DNA of 22,948 nt from Verrucomicrobiota bacterium (GTDB taxonomy: Bacteria > Verrucomicrobiota > Verrucomicrobiia > Opitutales > Oceanipulchritudinaceae): positions 1-22,948 of the forward strand of contig JAAAOD010000236.1 in assembly GCA_009908535.1 (NCBI GenBank), in the 5' to 3' direction. The position numbers and the translations under genes were made by a program. Position 1 is the first letter of the stretch; every line of letters starts with the position of its first letter. This document shows, piece by piece, positions 7,443-15,520 of this stretch. The notes beneath the pieces were generated by a model. It did not search any database, was not told the origin of the DNA, and worked only from the letters and a program-made list of their open reading frames with translations.

Positions 7443-8051
7443 TCACTGGGACGAAAAGGCTTCTGCGAAAGGCTGCTGAGTACCGGTTTCCTCGATGAGC
7501 TTCCGCCGTTGCGGCTCACGACTCCAATCGTGGGGGACGCGCTGAAGAATTTCGGGATCGAAGCCGGCGGCGGCGAGGCGCCCGACAAGCTTTCGGTAGG
7601 TCGCCTCGTCCATCTGCGGGTCGCGGGACATGATCCAGGCGTACTTGCGATTCGGATGGGCGATAACGGTATGCTCGTAGTTGTCGGATAAATACAAGAT
7701 GACGTATTTTGCTCTGAAGGGCCAGATGAACTGCATACGCCAGCGTGCGTTGGAGGGATCATCCTCGACGAAGCCCGTGGGTGTGTAGGTTTTCAGGTCT
7801 CCGTCGAAGCCGCCCTTGCGGAACTGGTAGGTGGTGGCGATGCGGGCGTCTTCGACGCGGTAGTAATGCTCGACGGCGTTGTGCGCGTTTCCATCGACCA
7901 GAATCGGGGTGTATCCCTGCACGAACCACGCCCCCATGAAGCGGTCAAGGTCCACCGAATCGGCCGTCGGCAGGGGAGGCCGACTGGTGGTACAGGCGGT
8001 AAGCAAGGGCAGAAGGGCGAGGAGGGGAAGGAAGGAGGGAAGATCGCGCAT
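7443..8051 (-). CDS. Lipocalin family lipoprotein (Blc-like)
   Basis: From ATG 8051 the protein is 202 residues. The frame is open to 8228, but the residues before this ATG look non-coding, and the next upstream ATG (8063) would add only four. A lipoprotein signal is clear: MRDLPSFLPLLALLPLLTAC, with lipobox Cys20. The mature part begins with the lipocalin signature (LDRFMGAWFVQGYTP, carrying the G-x-W), followed by beta strands ending in RKYAWIMSRDP and a C-terminal helix (EATYRKLVGRLAAAGFD). Blc-type lipocalins are membrane-anchored and bind lipids or other hydrophobic ligands, often in envelope maintenance. The gene is divergent from the asparaginase gene and convergent with the tRNA. The ligand is unknown. 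Confidence 0.87.
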   Translation of the reverse strand: MRDLPSFLPLLALLPLLTACTTSRPPLPTADSVDLDRFMGAWFVQGYTPILVDGNAHNAVEHYYRVEDARIATTYQFRKGGFDGDLKTYTPTGFVEDDPSNARWRMQFIWPFRAKYVILYLSDNYEHTVIAHPNRKYAWIMSRDPQMDEATYRKLVGRLAAAGFDPEILQRVPHDWSREPQRRKLIEETGTQQPFAEAFSSQ

Positions 8052-8169
8052 GTCGATGAGCATACCGGGAATGGCCTTGGTTCGCAAGCCGACGAAGGAC
8101 TGACCGGCGCATTTGCGACTTGCGTGGATGGAAACGGTGCCACTTGGATTTAGCCCGGAATCATCCCTT

Positions 8170-9117
8170 ATGGACCCAGACGCAGCATCCCCCATCGCGG
8201 TCGCCCTGCATGGCGGCAGCGGGACCATCCTCCGGGATCGTTTGACTCCGGAAAAGGAGCGGGCCTACCGAACAGCTCTCGAGGAAGCCCGCGAGGCTGC
8301 CTGGCGGCTCCTCGCCGAGGGAGCGTGTGCCCTTGACGCCGTGGAAGCGGGCGCCCGTTGTCTCGAGGACTGTCCCTTGTTCAATGCCGGGCGCGGTTCG
8401 GTACTGACCGCGGAGGGAAAACATGAATTGGACGCTGCCATTATGGAAGGAGAACGGCACCGCGCGGGTGCGGTGGCGGGCCTTTCCACGGTCCGGAATC
8501 CTGTTTCGCTGGCCCGGAAAGTGATGGAATGCTCTCCGTTCGTTTTTCTTGCCGGCGCTGGAGCGGAAGCGTTCGCCGCGCAGCAGGGAGCGGACCTTGT
8601 GGATCCCGGATGGTTTACGACGGCGGAGCGGCTGGAGCAGCTTGCGAAGGCGCGGGAACGACGGTGCGCTGTGATCGACCACGACGATCATGAATCGGAA
8701 AAGACGGGTACCATCGGCGTGGTGGCGCTGGATTCCCGCGGGAACTTGGCCGCGGCCACCTCGACCGGCGGACTCACCAACAAGGAGTACGGGCGCATCG
8801 GCGATTCCCCGCTCATCGGGGCCGGAACCTACGCCGACAACGCCACCTGCGCGGTTTCCTGCACCGGTTACGGGGAAGAATTTATCCGGGCGGTGGTGGC
8901 CCACGATATTTCCGCACGTATGCGCTATCGGGGGGAAAGCCTCTCCGCGGCCACGGAACATGTCATGCACGTTTCCCTTGCCGAAATCGACGGTCGCGGC
9001 GGCCTTGTCGCCGTGGATGCTTCGGGTTTCGTTTCCCTGCCGTTCAACACCACGGGAATGTATCGGGCATGGCGGGATTCCTCCGGTTCGGAGGGGGTGG
9101 CCATTTTTCAGGAGTAG
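8170..9117 (+). CDS. Isoaspartyl peptidase / L-asparaginase (Ntn hydrolase)
   Basis: A 315-residue plant-type asparaginase, family T2. Motifs in order: ALHGGSG near the N-terminus, FNAGRGSVLTAEGKHELDA, then the autocleavage site GTIGVVALD with nucleophile Thr181, STGGLTNKEYGRIGDSPLIG and GAGTYAD. The precursor cleaves itself before Thr181 to give alpha and beta subunits. The enzyme hydrolyses isoaspartyl dipeptides and asparagine. An in-frame ATG at 8113 would add 19 residues without conserved features, so ATG 8170 was chosen. No signal peptide is visible. It is divergently arranged with the lipocalin gene and appears to be monocistronic; the next 227 bases hold no gene that I can support. 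Confidence 0.92.
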   Translation: MDPDAASPIAVALHGGSGTILRDRLTPEKERAYRTALEEAREAAWRLLAEGACALDAVEAGARCLEDCPLFNAGRGSVLTAEGKHELDAAIMEGERHRAGAVAGLSTVRNPVSLARKVMECSPFVFLAGAGAEAFAAQQGADLVDPGWFTTAERLEQLAKARERRCAVIDHDDHESEKTGTIGVVALDSRGNLAAATSTGGLTNKEYGRIGDSPLIGAGTYADNATCAVSCTGYGEEFIRAVVAHDISARMRYRGESLSAATEHVMHVSLAEIDGRGGLVAVDASGFVSLPFNTTGMYRAWRDSSGSEGVAIFQE

Positions 9118-9344
9118 GCGGGAACTTTGCCACTACTACCAGGCGGCTACGACGGTGCGGAGGAGACCGAGAAGCTGATCGGGGAGCGGCAGGTAGCTTG
9201 ATGTCTTGGACCGGAGAATGGCTGTGTCGGTGGGGGAACCGTCGACATGCCGCTTTGCCCGTTTCTTCACCGCCGAGGAAAGACCGCGAATCCCGCCTGT
9301 TCGAGGTTTGACAGAAGCGTTCCTTTCCCGCTCGATTCATAATT

Positions 9345-10325
9345 ATGAAACGCGTTGAAGGGTTGGGGGCGTGTCCCCTGGGCATCGGCTGCTGGGCGCT
9401 GGGGGACGCGAAGATGTGGGGTGACCAGGACGAGAAGGCAGGGGTGGATGCGATTCATGCGGCGCTGGACGCGGGGATCCGTTTTTTCGACACCGCCCCG
9501 GCCTACGGTGGGGGGACTTCAGAGGAATTCCTCGGGCGCGCCCTTGCGGGGCGGCACGAAGAGGCGGTGATTGCGACGAAGGTGAGCCGGGCGGACCTTG
9601 CGCCGCGGGATTTGCGGCGTTCCTGCGAAGCGAGCCTGCGGCGGCTCGGGACCGAGACGATCGACCTGCTGCAGGTGCACTGGCCGAATTGGGAGGTGCC
9701 GCTGGAGGCGACGGTGGAAGAATTCGCGCGACTGCGGGAGGAGGGGAAAATCCGCACCTTCGGCGTATGTAATTTCGGACCGAAGGACCTTGGGGATTGG
9801 CTGAAAGAAGGCGGAGCGCAAACGACGGACCAGCTCTCCTATTCGCTTCTGGCCCGGGGCATCGAAAAGGAGATCGTCCCGTTGCTGTTGGAAAACGCAA
9901 TGGGCGTGATCGCCTACAGTCCGCTTCTGCAGGGACTGCTGACCGGTAAATTCTCTTCGCCGGAGGAAGTACCGCCGGAGCGGGCGCGCAGCCGGCATTT
10001 CAGCGGGGACCGTCCCATGGCGCGGCACGGGGAGGGCGGTTGCGAGGAGCTTACCTTTGCAACCATTGACCGGCTGCGGAAATGCGCGGATGCCTACGGC
10101 ATGGAAATGGGAGCGATGTCGCTGGCATGGCTCATGCAGCAACCGGCGGTGCGCATCGTCCTTGTGGGCGTCCGTTCCCGTCAGCAGCTGGAGCGGAACC
10201 GGGAGGCGCTTTCGATCCGGCTCGACGAGGAGCAGATCCATGAACTTGATGAAGTGACGCGCCCGCTACTGGAGGCGATGGGCTCCGAAGCGGATATCTG
10301 GGGTTCCCCGAGCCGGATGCGCTGA
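9345..10325 (+). CDS. Aldo/keto reductase
   Basis: A 326-residue AKR superfamily protein with a TIM-barrel fold. The catalytic tetrad is visible: Asp49 (RFFDTAPAYG), Tyr54, Lys79 (VIATKVS) and His112 (LLQVHWP). The NADP-binding end has VGVRSRQQLERN, typical of the family. Such enzymes reduce carbonyls of sugars and other metabolites in the cytoplasm. It leads a three-gene group with an alcohol dehydrogenase 15 bases downstream and an IdnO-like gene after that, so a sugar or sugar-acid substrate is likely. A TTGACA hexamer at 9308-9313 lies upstream, but no convincing -10 box pairs with it. The exact substrate is unknown. Confidence 0.9.
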   Translation: MKRVEGLGACPLGIGCWALGDAKMWGDQDEKAGVDAIHAALDAGIRFFDTAPAYGGGTSEEFLGRALAGRHEEAVIATKVSRADLAPRDLRRSCEASLRRLGTETIDLLQVHWPNWEVPLEATVEEFARLREEGKIRTFGVCNFGPKDLGDWLKEGGAQTTDQLSYSLLARGIEKEIVPLLLENAMGVIAYSPLLQGLLTGKFSSPEEVPPERARSRHFSGDRPMARHGEGGCEELTFATIDRLRKCADAYGMEMGAMSLAWLMQQPAVRIVLVGVRSRQQLERNREALSIRLDEEQIHELDEVTRPLLEAMGSEADIWGSPSRMR

Positions 10326-10340
10326 GGGAAAAGGAAAGCC

Positions 10341-11369
10341 ATGCTCGCGATCCAACTGACAAAACCCGGTTTGTTCGAAACTGTTGAGGTGCCTCATCCC
10401 GGAAAGCCGGGGGAGGGGGAAGTTCTCGTCCGTGTGCGCCATGTCGGCTTGTGCGGAACGGACATCCACGCTTTTCACGGGCGGCAGCCTTTTTTTGCGT
10501 ACCCGCGGATCCTCGGTCATGAACTGGGTGTCGAAGTCGAGGACGTCGGGCCGGGGGTCGATTCCCTCCGCCCGGGAACGCGTTGCGCGGTGGAGCCGTA
10601 CCTTTCCACGCCGGGAGACCGCGCCTTCGCAAGGGGCAAAACAAACTGTGCCGCCTCCACGCGTTGTCTGGGCGTCCATTGCGATGGCGGCATGGTGGAG
10701 CGGCTGCTGCTTCCGGCCCGTCTGCTTCATCCCGCCGAGGCAGGCACGGAAAGCCTCGCCCTCGTCGAGACGCTCTGCATCGGCCACCACGCGGTCGGCC
10801 GGGTGGATCCGGTCGGCGATGAAACCGCCGTGGTTGTGGGGGCGGGGCCGATCGGCCTTGCCGCGGCGCAATTCGCGGTGCTGCGGGGACTGGCGGTGAC
10901 GATGGTGGACGTTTCCGCAACGAGACTGGAGCGGGCCCGGCGGCTCGTTCCGGACTTGTCGACCTTTGTACGAACCGCGGGAGAAACCGCTGCCGAGGAT
11001 CTTTTCGCCTCCCTTGGCGAGCCGCCGGAAATCGTCTGGGATTGTACCGGCAACGCGGCTTCGATGGAAACCTCCATCGAGCTTGCGGCGCATGGGGGCA
11101 AGGTGGTCATGGTGGGCATTGTCCGGGAACGGATTTCCTTCGACGATCCGCTTTTCCATGGACGGGAGCTTTCCCTTCTCGCTTCCCGCAACGCAGTCGG
11201 GCGTGACTTTGCCTCCGTCCTCTCCGCCATCGAGAATGGAAACGTGGATACGGCGGAGTGGATCACCCACCGGACGCCGGCCCGTGACTTTCCCGATGTA
11301 GTGGAAAATTGGCTCACGCCGGAAAGCGGACTTTTAAAAGGCATATTGCAATTCAACGGAGACGAATGA
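10341..11369 (+). CDS. Zinc-type medium-chain alcohol dehydrogenase (hexonate/polyol dehydrogenase-like)
   Basis: A 342-residue MDR. Catalytic zinc residues are present: Cys38 (GLCGTDIHAFHG) and His60-Glu61 (ILGHELG). The Rossmann fold has GAGPIGLAAAQFA. The overall look resembles L-idonate 5-dehydrogenase, L-gulonate/L-galactonate dehydrogenase and related proteins. The structural-zinc lobe is degenerate: Thr90, Asp93 and Phe96 stand where Cys is usual, and the fourth site is Cys103 or Ala104 depending on alignment. A ribosome-binding sequence AAAGGAAAG precedes the ATG. The stop overlaps an ATG at 11366. Paired with an IdnO-like gene, it plausibly forms 5-keto-D-gluconate from L-idonate or does an equivalent reaction. 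This is inference from the E. coli idn pathway. Confidence 0.85.
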   Translation: MLAIQLTKPGLFETVEVPHPGKPGEGEVLVRVRHVGLCGTDIHAFHGRQPFFAYPRILGHELGVEVEDVGPGVDSLRPGTRCAVEPYLSTPGDRAFARGKTNCAASTRCLGVHCDGGMVERLLLPARLLHPAEAGTESLALVETLCIGHHAVGRVDPVGDETAVVVGAGPIGLAAAQFAVLRGLAVTMVDVSATRLERARRLVPDLSTFVRTAGETAAEDLFASLGEPPEIVWDCTGNAASMETSIELAAHGGKVVMVGIVRERISFDDPLFHGRELSLLASRNAVGRDFASVLSAIENGNVDTAEWITHRTPARDFPDVVENWLTPESGLLKGILQFNGDE

Positions 11370-12148
11370 TGCATGAGGATTATCTGACGCGACAATTCGG
11401 ACTGCACGGCAAAACGGCCCTTGTGACGGGCGGTTACCGGGGCCTCGGTCTGGCCATTTCGATCGGACTTGCCTCCGCCGGTGCGCGGGTGGTTCTCAAC
11501 GGCCGCTCCCGGGAGGCCGTCGAGGAACAGGCGGAAAAACTTCGCGCGGAGGGCCTGGAAATTGAATCCGCGGTGTTCGATATCACCGATGAAGAACAGG
11601 TTGAGGAGGCGGTGAAACGCCTGGCCCAACGCCACGGGAACATCGACATCCTCGTCAACAACGCCGGCGTGCAGCGTCGCCATCCACTGGCCTCCATGCC
11701 GCTGGCCGAATTCAAGGCGGTCCTCGACGTCAACCTGACGGCGGCCTTCCTCGTCGCGCGCAGCGTTGTCGAGGGGATGCATGCGCAGGGCTCGGGCAAG
11801 ATCATCAATATCTGTTCGCTCATGAGCGACCTCGCGCGCCCGACGACTGGCAACTATGCCGCCGCGAAGGGAGGATTACGCATGCTCACGCGTTCCATGG
11901 CGGGGGAGTGGGCCTCCGAGGGCATCCAGGTCAACGCCATCGCACCCGGCTATTTCGAGACCGAGATGACGAAAAAGCTGAAGGAGGATCCGCAGTTCAA
12001 CGAATGGATCTGCGGCCGAACCCCCGCCGGTCGCTGGGGACAGCCCTCCGAACTGGCCGGGCTGGCCGTCTTCCTCGCCTCCCCGGCGTCCTCCTACATC
12101 AACGGTCAGATGGTCTTCGCCGACGGCGGGCTGACCGCCGTGATTTAG
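11369..12148 (+). CDS. Gluconate 5-dehydrogenase-like SDR (IdnO family)
   Basis: A 259-residue classical SDR with TGGYRGLG (residues 20-27), NNAG (97-100), Ser150, Tyr163 and Lys167. Several stretches match E. coli IdnO much better than KduD: NNAGVQRRHPLA, IAPGYFETEMTKKLKEDPQF, and the RTPAGRWGQP block near the end. IdnO reduces 5-keto-D-gluconate to D-gluconate. Two adjacent ATG codons exist (11366 and 11369); GGAG at 11358-11361 is better spaced (7 bases) from the second, which was chosen. The gene overlaps the end of the alcohol dehydrogenase, so the two are probably co-translated. Two GC-rich hairpins lie at and just after its end. Confidence 0.88.
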   Translation: MHEDYLTRQFGLHGKTALVTGGYRGLGLAISIGLASAGARVVLNGRSREAVEEQAEKLRAEGLEIESAVFDITDEEQVEEAVKRLAQRHGNIDILVNNAGVQRRHPLASMPLAEFKAVLDVNLTAAFLVARSVVEGMHAQGSGKIINICSLMSDLARPTTGNYAAAKGGLRMLTRSMAGEWASEGIQVNAIAPGYFETEMTKKLKEDPQFNEWICGRTPAGRWGQPSELAGLAVFLASPASSYINGQMVFADGGLTAVI

Positions 12149-12154
12149 CGGGAG

Positions 12155-12172
12155 CGCCCCGAGAATGGGGCG
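12155..12172. terminator. GC-rich hairpin between convergent genes
   Basis: CGCCCC (12155-12160) pairs with GGGGCG (12167-12172) around a 6-base loop. It lies in the 31-base gap between the IdnO-like gene (+) and the PEP-CTERM gene (-), where a shared terminator is expected. There is no T-run on the + side, only GATAAAAT, so it is not a textbook intrinsic terminator. A second hairpin (CGGCGG 12124-12129 with CCGCCG 12135-12140) lies inside the end of the IdnO-like gene. Confidence 0.5.
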
Positions 12173-12179
12173 GATAAAA

Positions 12180-13004
12180 TCAGCTACGGCGACGGAGAAG
12201 GAGGATGCCGACGGCCCCGAGGCCCAAGGCAAGAGCGAAGGCTTTCGGCTCCGGAACCGGGCTGACCCGGCTGAGTTCGGATACGGGACCGCCGGAGAAA
12301 CCCGCGGACACCGTGTTCGATGCGTCCGCAATGCCATTTTCGCCGTACATGCGGGATGTGCCGGTGGCAAATATGGTGAAAGTCTGGCCGGGGTCGACGG
12401 TGAAGGTGAGGGTCCCGCTCAAAATCTCTGTGCTTTGCGTTTGTTGAAGATCCAGCACGGAATCCGCCGGTAACCATACTTCACCAATGCCGAAAACGAT
12501 GAGATCATAAGACAGGGATTCCGTGCCGAGAATGGCGTAGGCCTCCGCAAAGTTTCCGGCAACCGGAGACGGATCATTGGGGGTATTCTCGAGGGAACCG
12601 CTCAAATTGATGTCCACACTGAACTCCGCTGCGGCTGCGCCATTGTACGAGAAGGTGTCGACAGCCCTCGCACTCCCTCGAACGGTGGCGTTTTCGAAGG
12701 TCTCGGCCCGCGTGGAAATCGATGCGAAGGCAGTGAGATCGTCCAGCAATGTCACCGAGCTGCTGAAGGTTCCGCGGGCCTCGTTGAGCGTCGCGCTGTC
12801 CGAGAGAACGCCCTCTCCGCCAGAAGCTTCCGAGTTGCCAAAGTTGAACGGGCCCCCGGCTCCGGAAGTCCCCGAGCGATTGGCCACGGAGCCCTCCGCG
12901 TCCGCCCCCCATGGACCTCCAATGGCGATCTGACCCGTGAGGGCAGGGGAAAGCAATCCGAAGCCCAGGAGGGCCGTGATAAGAAGACGGGGGGTGTGTC
13001 GCAT
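12180..13004 (-). CDS. PEP-CTERM sorting-domain protein
   Basis: A 274-residue exported protein. The N-terminus is a signal peptide (MRHTPRLLITALLGFGLLSPA, cleavage probably near ALTGQ). The middle is rich in Gly, Ser, Ala and Thr and looks like a beta-structured surface protein; I recognise no enzyme domain. The C-terminus has the three-part PEP-CTERM signal: SPVPEP, a hydrophobic helix (ALALGLGAVGILLL) and the basic tail RRRS. This signal is processed by exosortase in species that make extracellular polysaccharide. No exosortase is in the window. The gene lies downstream of the kinase gene in the same direction, after a 172-base AT-rich gap with its own possible promoter. Confidence 0.85.
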   Translation of the reverse strand: MRHTPRLLITALLGFGLLSPALTGQIAIGGPWGADAEGSVANRSGTSGAGGPFNFGNSEASGGEGVLSDSATLNEARGTFSSSVTLLDDLTAFASISTRAETFENATVRGSARAVDTFSYNGAAAAEFSVDINLSGSLENTPNDPSPVAGNFAEAYAILGTESLSYDLIVFGIGEVWLPADSVLDLQQTQSTEILSGTLTFTVDPGQTFTIFATGTSRMYGENGIADASNTVSAGFSGGPVSELSRVSPVPEPKAFALALGLGAVGILLLRRRS

Positions 13005-13030
13005 GCTACCAGCTTTTTTTGAAGAGACAA

Positions 13031-13059
13031 TGATTAGTGTAAAAAGATTGTAAATTCAA
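13031..13059 (-). promoter_or_regulatory. Possible promoter of the PEP-CTERM gene
   Basis: On the minus strand, TTGAAT (13059-13054) and TAATCA (13036-13031) are separated by 17 bases within a distinctly AT-rich patch (about 13010-13090). This would give a short leader before ATG 13004. No Shine-Dalgarno sequence is seen in that leader. The match is modest and based on sigma-70 consensus only. Confidence 0.3.
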
Positions 13060-13176
13060 ATGATAAACACAACTTATTGGACACATTAGCCATCGTTGTC
13101 AAGCCTTTCTGCGAGAGCGGCGGAGGTGATTGACCGAGGCGGTCTACAGGGTAACCGGGGCGAGCCGCCACCTTCC

Positions 13177-15507
13177 TCAAGAGGGCAACGAAGGATTGGT
13201 GGATTGCTTATTGCGTTCCTGAACATGGCGCGCAATCGAGCGCCGGATATCGAGGAGTTTGATGGGTTTGGCGATGTAGTCGTTCATACCGCAAGCCAGC
13301 ATGTCACGGACGCATTCCTGCTGAACATTGGCGCTGAATCCGATGATCCAGGGTTGATTGTTCTGCCCGACCTGCTCCCGAATGTGTCGCGTCGCCTCTA
13401 TACCGTCCATTTCCGGCATCTGATAATCCATGAAAATAATATCGTATTGCTGGCGCTCAACAGAAAGAAGGGCTTCATTACCGGAAAATACCATATCCAC
13501 CTCGAGGCCCAGTTTCCCCATCATAACTTGGAAAACCTTCTGGTTGACCATGTTGTCCTCGGCAAGGAGGATCCGTAAGGTTTGGACAAAAGCGCAGAAG
13601 TCGGCGTCCCAGCCATCGTCATCCCGAATCGGGGGAAAGGTCTGCTGGCCGCCAAGAGCCGTCCGGATGACGCGCCGCAGCTTGGAAAGGTGTACAGGAA
13701 CGGTCACCACTTGACAATTGCTGTGCTTTTGCATTGCGGAGGCGTTGAACGCATTGCTGACAACGATTTGGGGAACTGTGGCAGGCAGAGCACAGGCAGC
13801 AATTTTAGCTGGAGGGTCCACAACCTCATTATCGAGTTGATTGATCAACACAAGCGTTGCTTCCGCACTGGAATTCTCTGTGACACGGCCTCCCCAATGA
13901 AGGAACAGACGTTGCAGGGAGGCTGCAGCGGGTTCGGGAAAATCCAGCAGGGCAATGACAGGATTCCCCTCGAGGCTCCAGGGCGGAGGCCCTGCAACCG
14001 GTTCCGAGTCAGAAGAAGCCTCAAGCGGCAGATGGACGGTAAAGGTACTGCCTTGATGAAGCTCGCTTTCCACCTCAATCGATCCACCCAGTGCGGTTGT
14101 CAGCCGCTTCGTTATGGCCAGTCCGAGACCGGTTCCGCCAAATTTCCGCGTCGTGGAGGAGTCTAGTTGACTGAATGACTTGAACAGACGGTTTTGGCGA
14201 TTTTTGGATATTCCGATTCCGGTATCGGCAACGGAAAAGCGAATCCAGCCCTCATCCCCTTCGAGACATTCGGCCGTGACGCGGACATGACCGACGTCCG
14301 TAAACTTCATCGCGTTTCCAATCAAGTTGACTAAGATCTGGCGCAAGCGGGTCACATCGCCGATGACCAAGGAGGGTAGATTCGGGTCAATATCGGACAC
14401 CAGGAGAACCGGCTTTTGGGACTTTTGCGCGCATACAAGGTCCATCGCTCCTTCGATGCAGCCCAGCAGCTCAAACGGATGTTGCTCCAGCTCGAGTTTT
14501 CCCGACTCGATCTTCGAGTAATCAAGGACATTGTTCACCAGCCCGAGCAGGGTGTCGGAACTTTCCCGTATAACCTTGATATAACCGCGACGCTCCTTGT
14601 CCAAATCGGAATCCTTGAGTATGCTGGTCAACCCCAGGATGGCGTTCATAGGGGTCCGGAGCTCATGGCTCATGGTCGCGAGGAATTCACTTTTTGCACG
14701 GGATGCCGATTGCGCCTCCTCCATGGCTTCACGGAGTTGGGCTGTCCGTTCGGCAACCTTGCGTTCGAGGTCGCGGTGACTTGCGCTTAACGCTTGCTCG
14801 CGGCGGTGGACCGCGTCGAGCATGAAATTGAAGCTTTCCACCAGGGAGCCGACTTCGTCATCATATTCTTTCAATGCCCTGCGGCTGTAATTCTGGTCCT
14901 TCGAAACTTTCTGCGCCAGGGCGGATAGATTCTGTAGCGGAGAAGTAATGACCGATTGCAGTCGCGAGGAGAGCATCAGTGTCAGCAGGATGCCCGCCAG
15001 GAACAAGCTGATCGCGAGGACGACACTTCCCAGGAAGTGTTGCTTGAGCTCACTTCCGGCGAGGGCGACAAGCACCGAGCCGATTAAAACGCCGTCCTCT
15101 TCGATATCATGGACGTAATACAGTTCGTCGCGCAGCTTGCGGCTGCCACGGAAATCGGGGATAGGGAAGGGAGGGGCGGCCCCGGAGCGTGAAAAGGTGA
15201 CCATCGGCTCCCCGTTTGCGTTGTAGATGACCGCGAGGGATACGTCATTTTCGATTCCAAGAGAGTCGACCAGCTCCTGGGCATCCTCAAAATGCATGAA
15301 TTCGATCGCCGCGGTGGCGTTCGCTCCAACCAACCTGGCCATGGTGGCCAGCTGCTCCTCCTTCCGGTCATAAAAACCACTCCAGTCCCGCCAAAGCATA
15401 ACGCTCGTCAGCAGGACGAGGGTCACCAGGCTCGAAATCGCGGTAATGAGGGTGATCTTACGCGAAACCGAGCCATGTAGAAATAAACTGCGGATGTCGC
15501 AATTCAA
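13177..15507 (-). CDS. CHASE8-HAMP hybrid sensor histidine kinase with receiver domain
   Basis: The frame is open to 15576, but the best start is TTG 15507: AGGAG lies 10 bases upstream and the YfiR stop lies 13 bases upstream. Numbering from there gives 776 residues. TM1 is at about 18-38. A periplasmic CHASE8-like domain (FYDRKEEQLATMARLVG, AAIEFMHFEDAQEL, LAVIYNANGEP) covers about 39-147. TM2 is at 158-180 and HAMP at 181-233. The HisKA domain carries His281 (ATMSHELRTPMN). The ATPase boxes are DTGIGI (428-433) and GTGLGL (458-463). A receiver-like region without the phospho-acceptor Asp follows at about 514-622. A full receiver (about 645-762) carries Glu650/Asp651, Asp694 and Lys747. It has no output domain, so phosphotransfer to another protein is expected. 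It is the last gene of the TonB receptor-YfiR-kinase group. Confidence 0.9.
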   Translation of the reverse strand: MNCDIRSLFLHGSVSRKITLITAISSLVTLVLLTSVMLWRDWSGFYDRKEEQLATMARLVGANATAAIEFMHFEDAQELVDSLGIENDVSLAVIYNANGEPMVTFSRSGAAPPFPIPDFRGSRKLRDELYYVHDIEEDGVLIGSVLVALAGSELKQHFLGSVVLAISLFLAGILLTLMLSSRLQSVITSPLQNLSALAQKVSKDQNYSRRALKEYDDEVGSLVESFNFMLDAVHRREQALSASHRDLERKVAERTAQLREAMEEAQSASRAKSEFLATMSHELRTPMNAILGLTSILKDSDLDKERRGYIKVIRESSDTLLGLVNNVLDYSKIESGKLELEQHPFELLGCIEGAMDLVCAQKSQKPVLLVSDIDPNLPSLVIGDVTRLRQILVNLIGNAMKFTDVGHVRVTAECLEGDEGWIRFSVADTGIGISKNRQNRLFKSFSQLDSSTTRKFGGTGLGLAITKRLTTALGGSIEVESELHQGSTFTVHLPLEASSDSEPVAGPPPWSLEGNPVIALLDFPEPAAASLQRLFLHWGGRVTENSSAEATLVLINQLDNEVVDPPAKIAACALPATVPQIVVSNAFNASAMQKHSNCQVVTVPVHLSKLRRVIRTALGGQQTFPPIRDDDGWDADFCAFVQTLRILLAEDNMVNQKVFQVMMGKLGLEVDMVFSGNEALLSVERQQYDIIFMDYQMPEMDGIEATRHIREQVGQNNQPWIIGFSANVQQECVRDMLACGMNDYIAKPIKLLDIRRSIARHVQERNKQSTNPSLPS

Positions 15508-15520
15508 ACGGCTTAAGCTC

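Noticed and set aside
9118..9344. Possible small gene or RNA between the asparaginase and aldo/keto reductase genes
   Set aside because: The open frames here are shadows running from the asparaginase gene. No conserved RNA fold or good promoter could be seen apart from an isolated TTGACA at 9308-9313.
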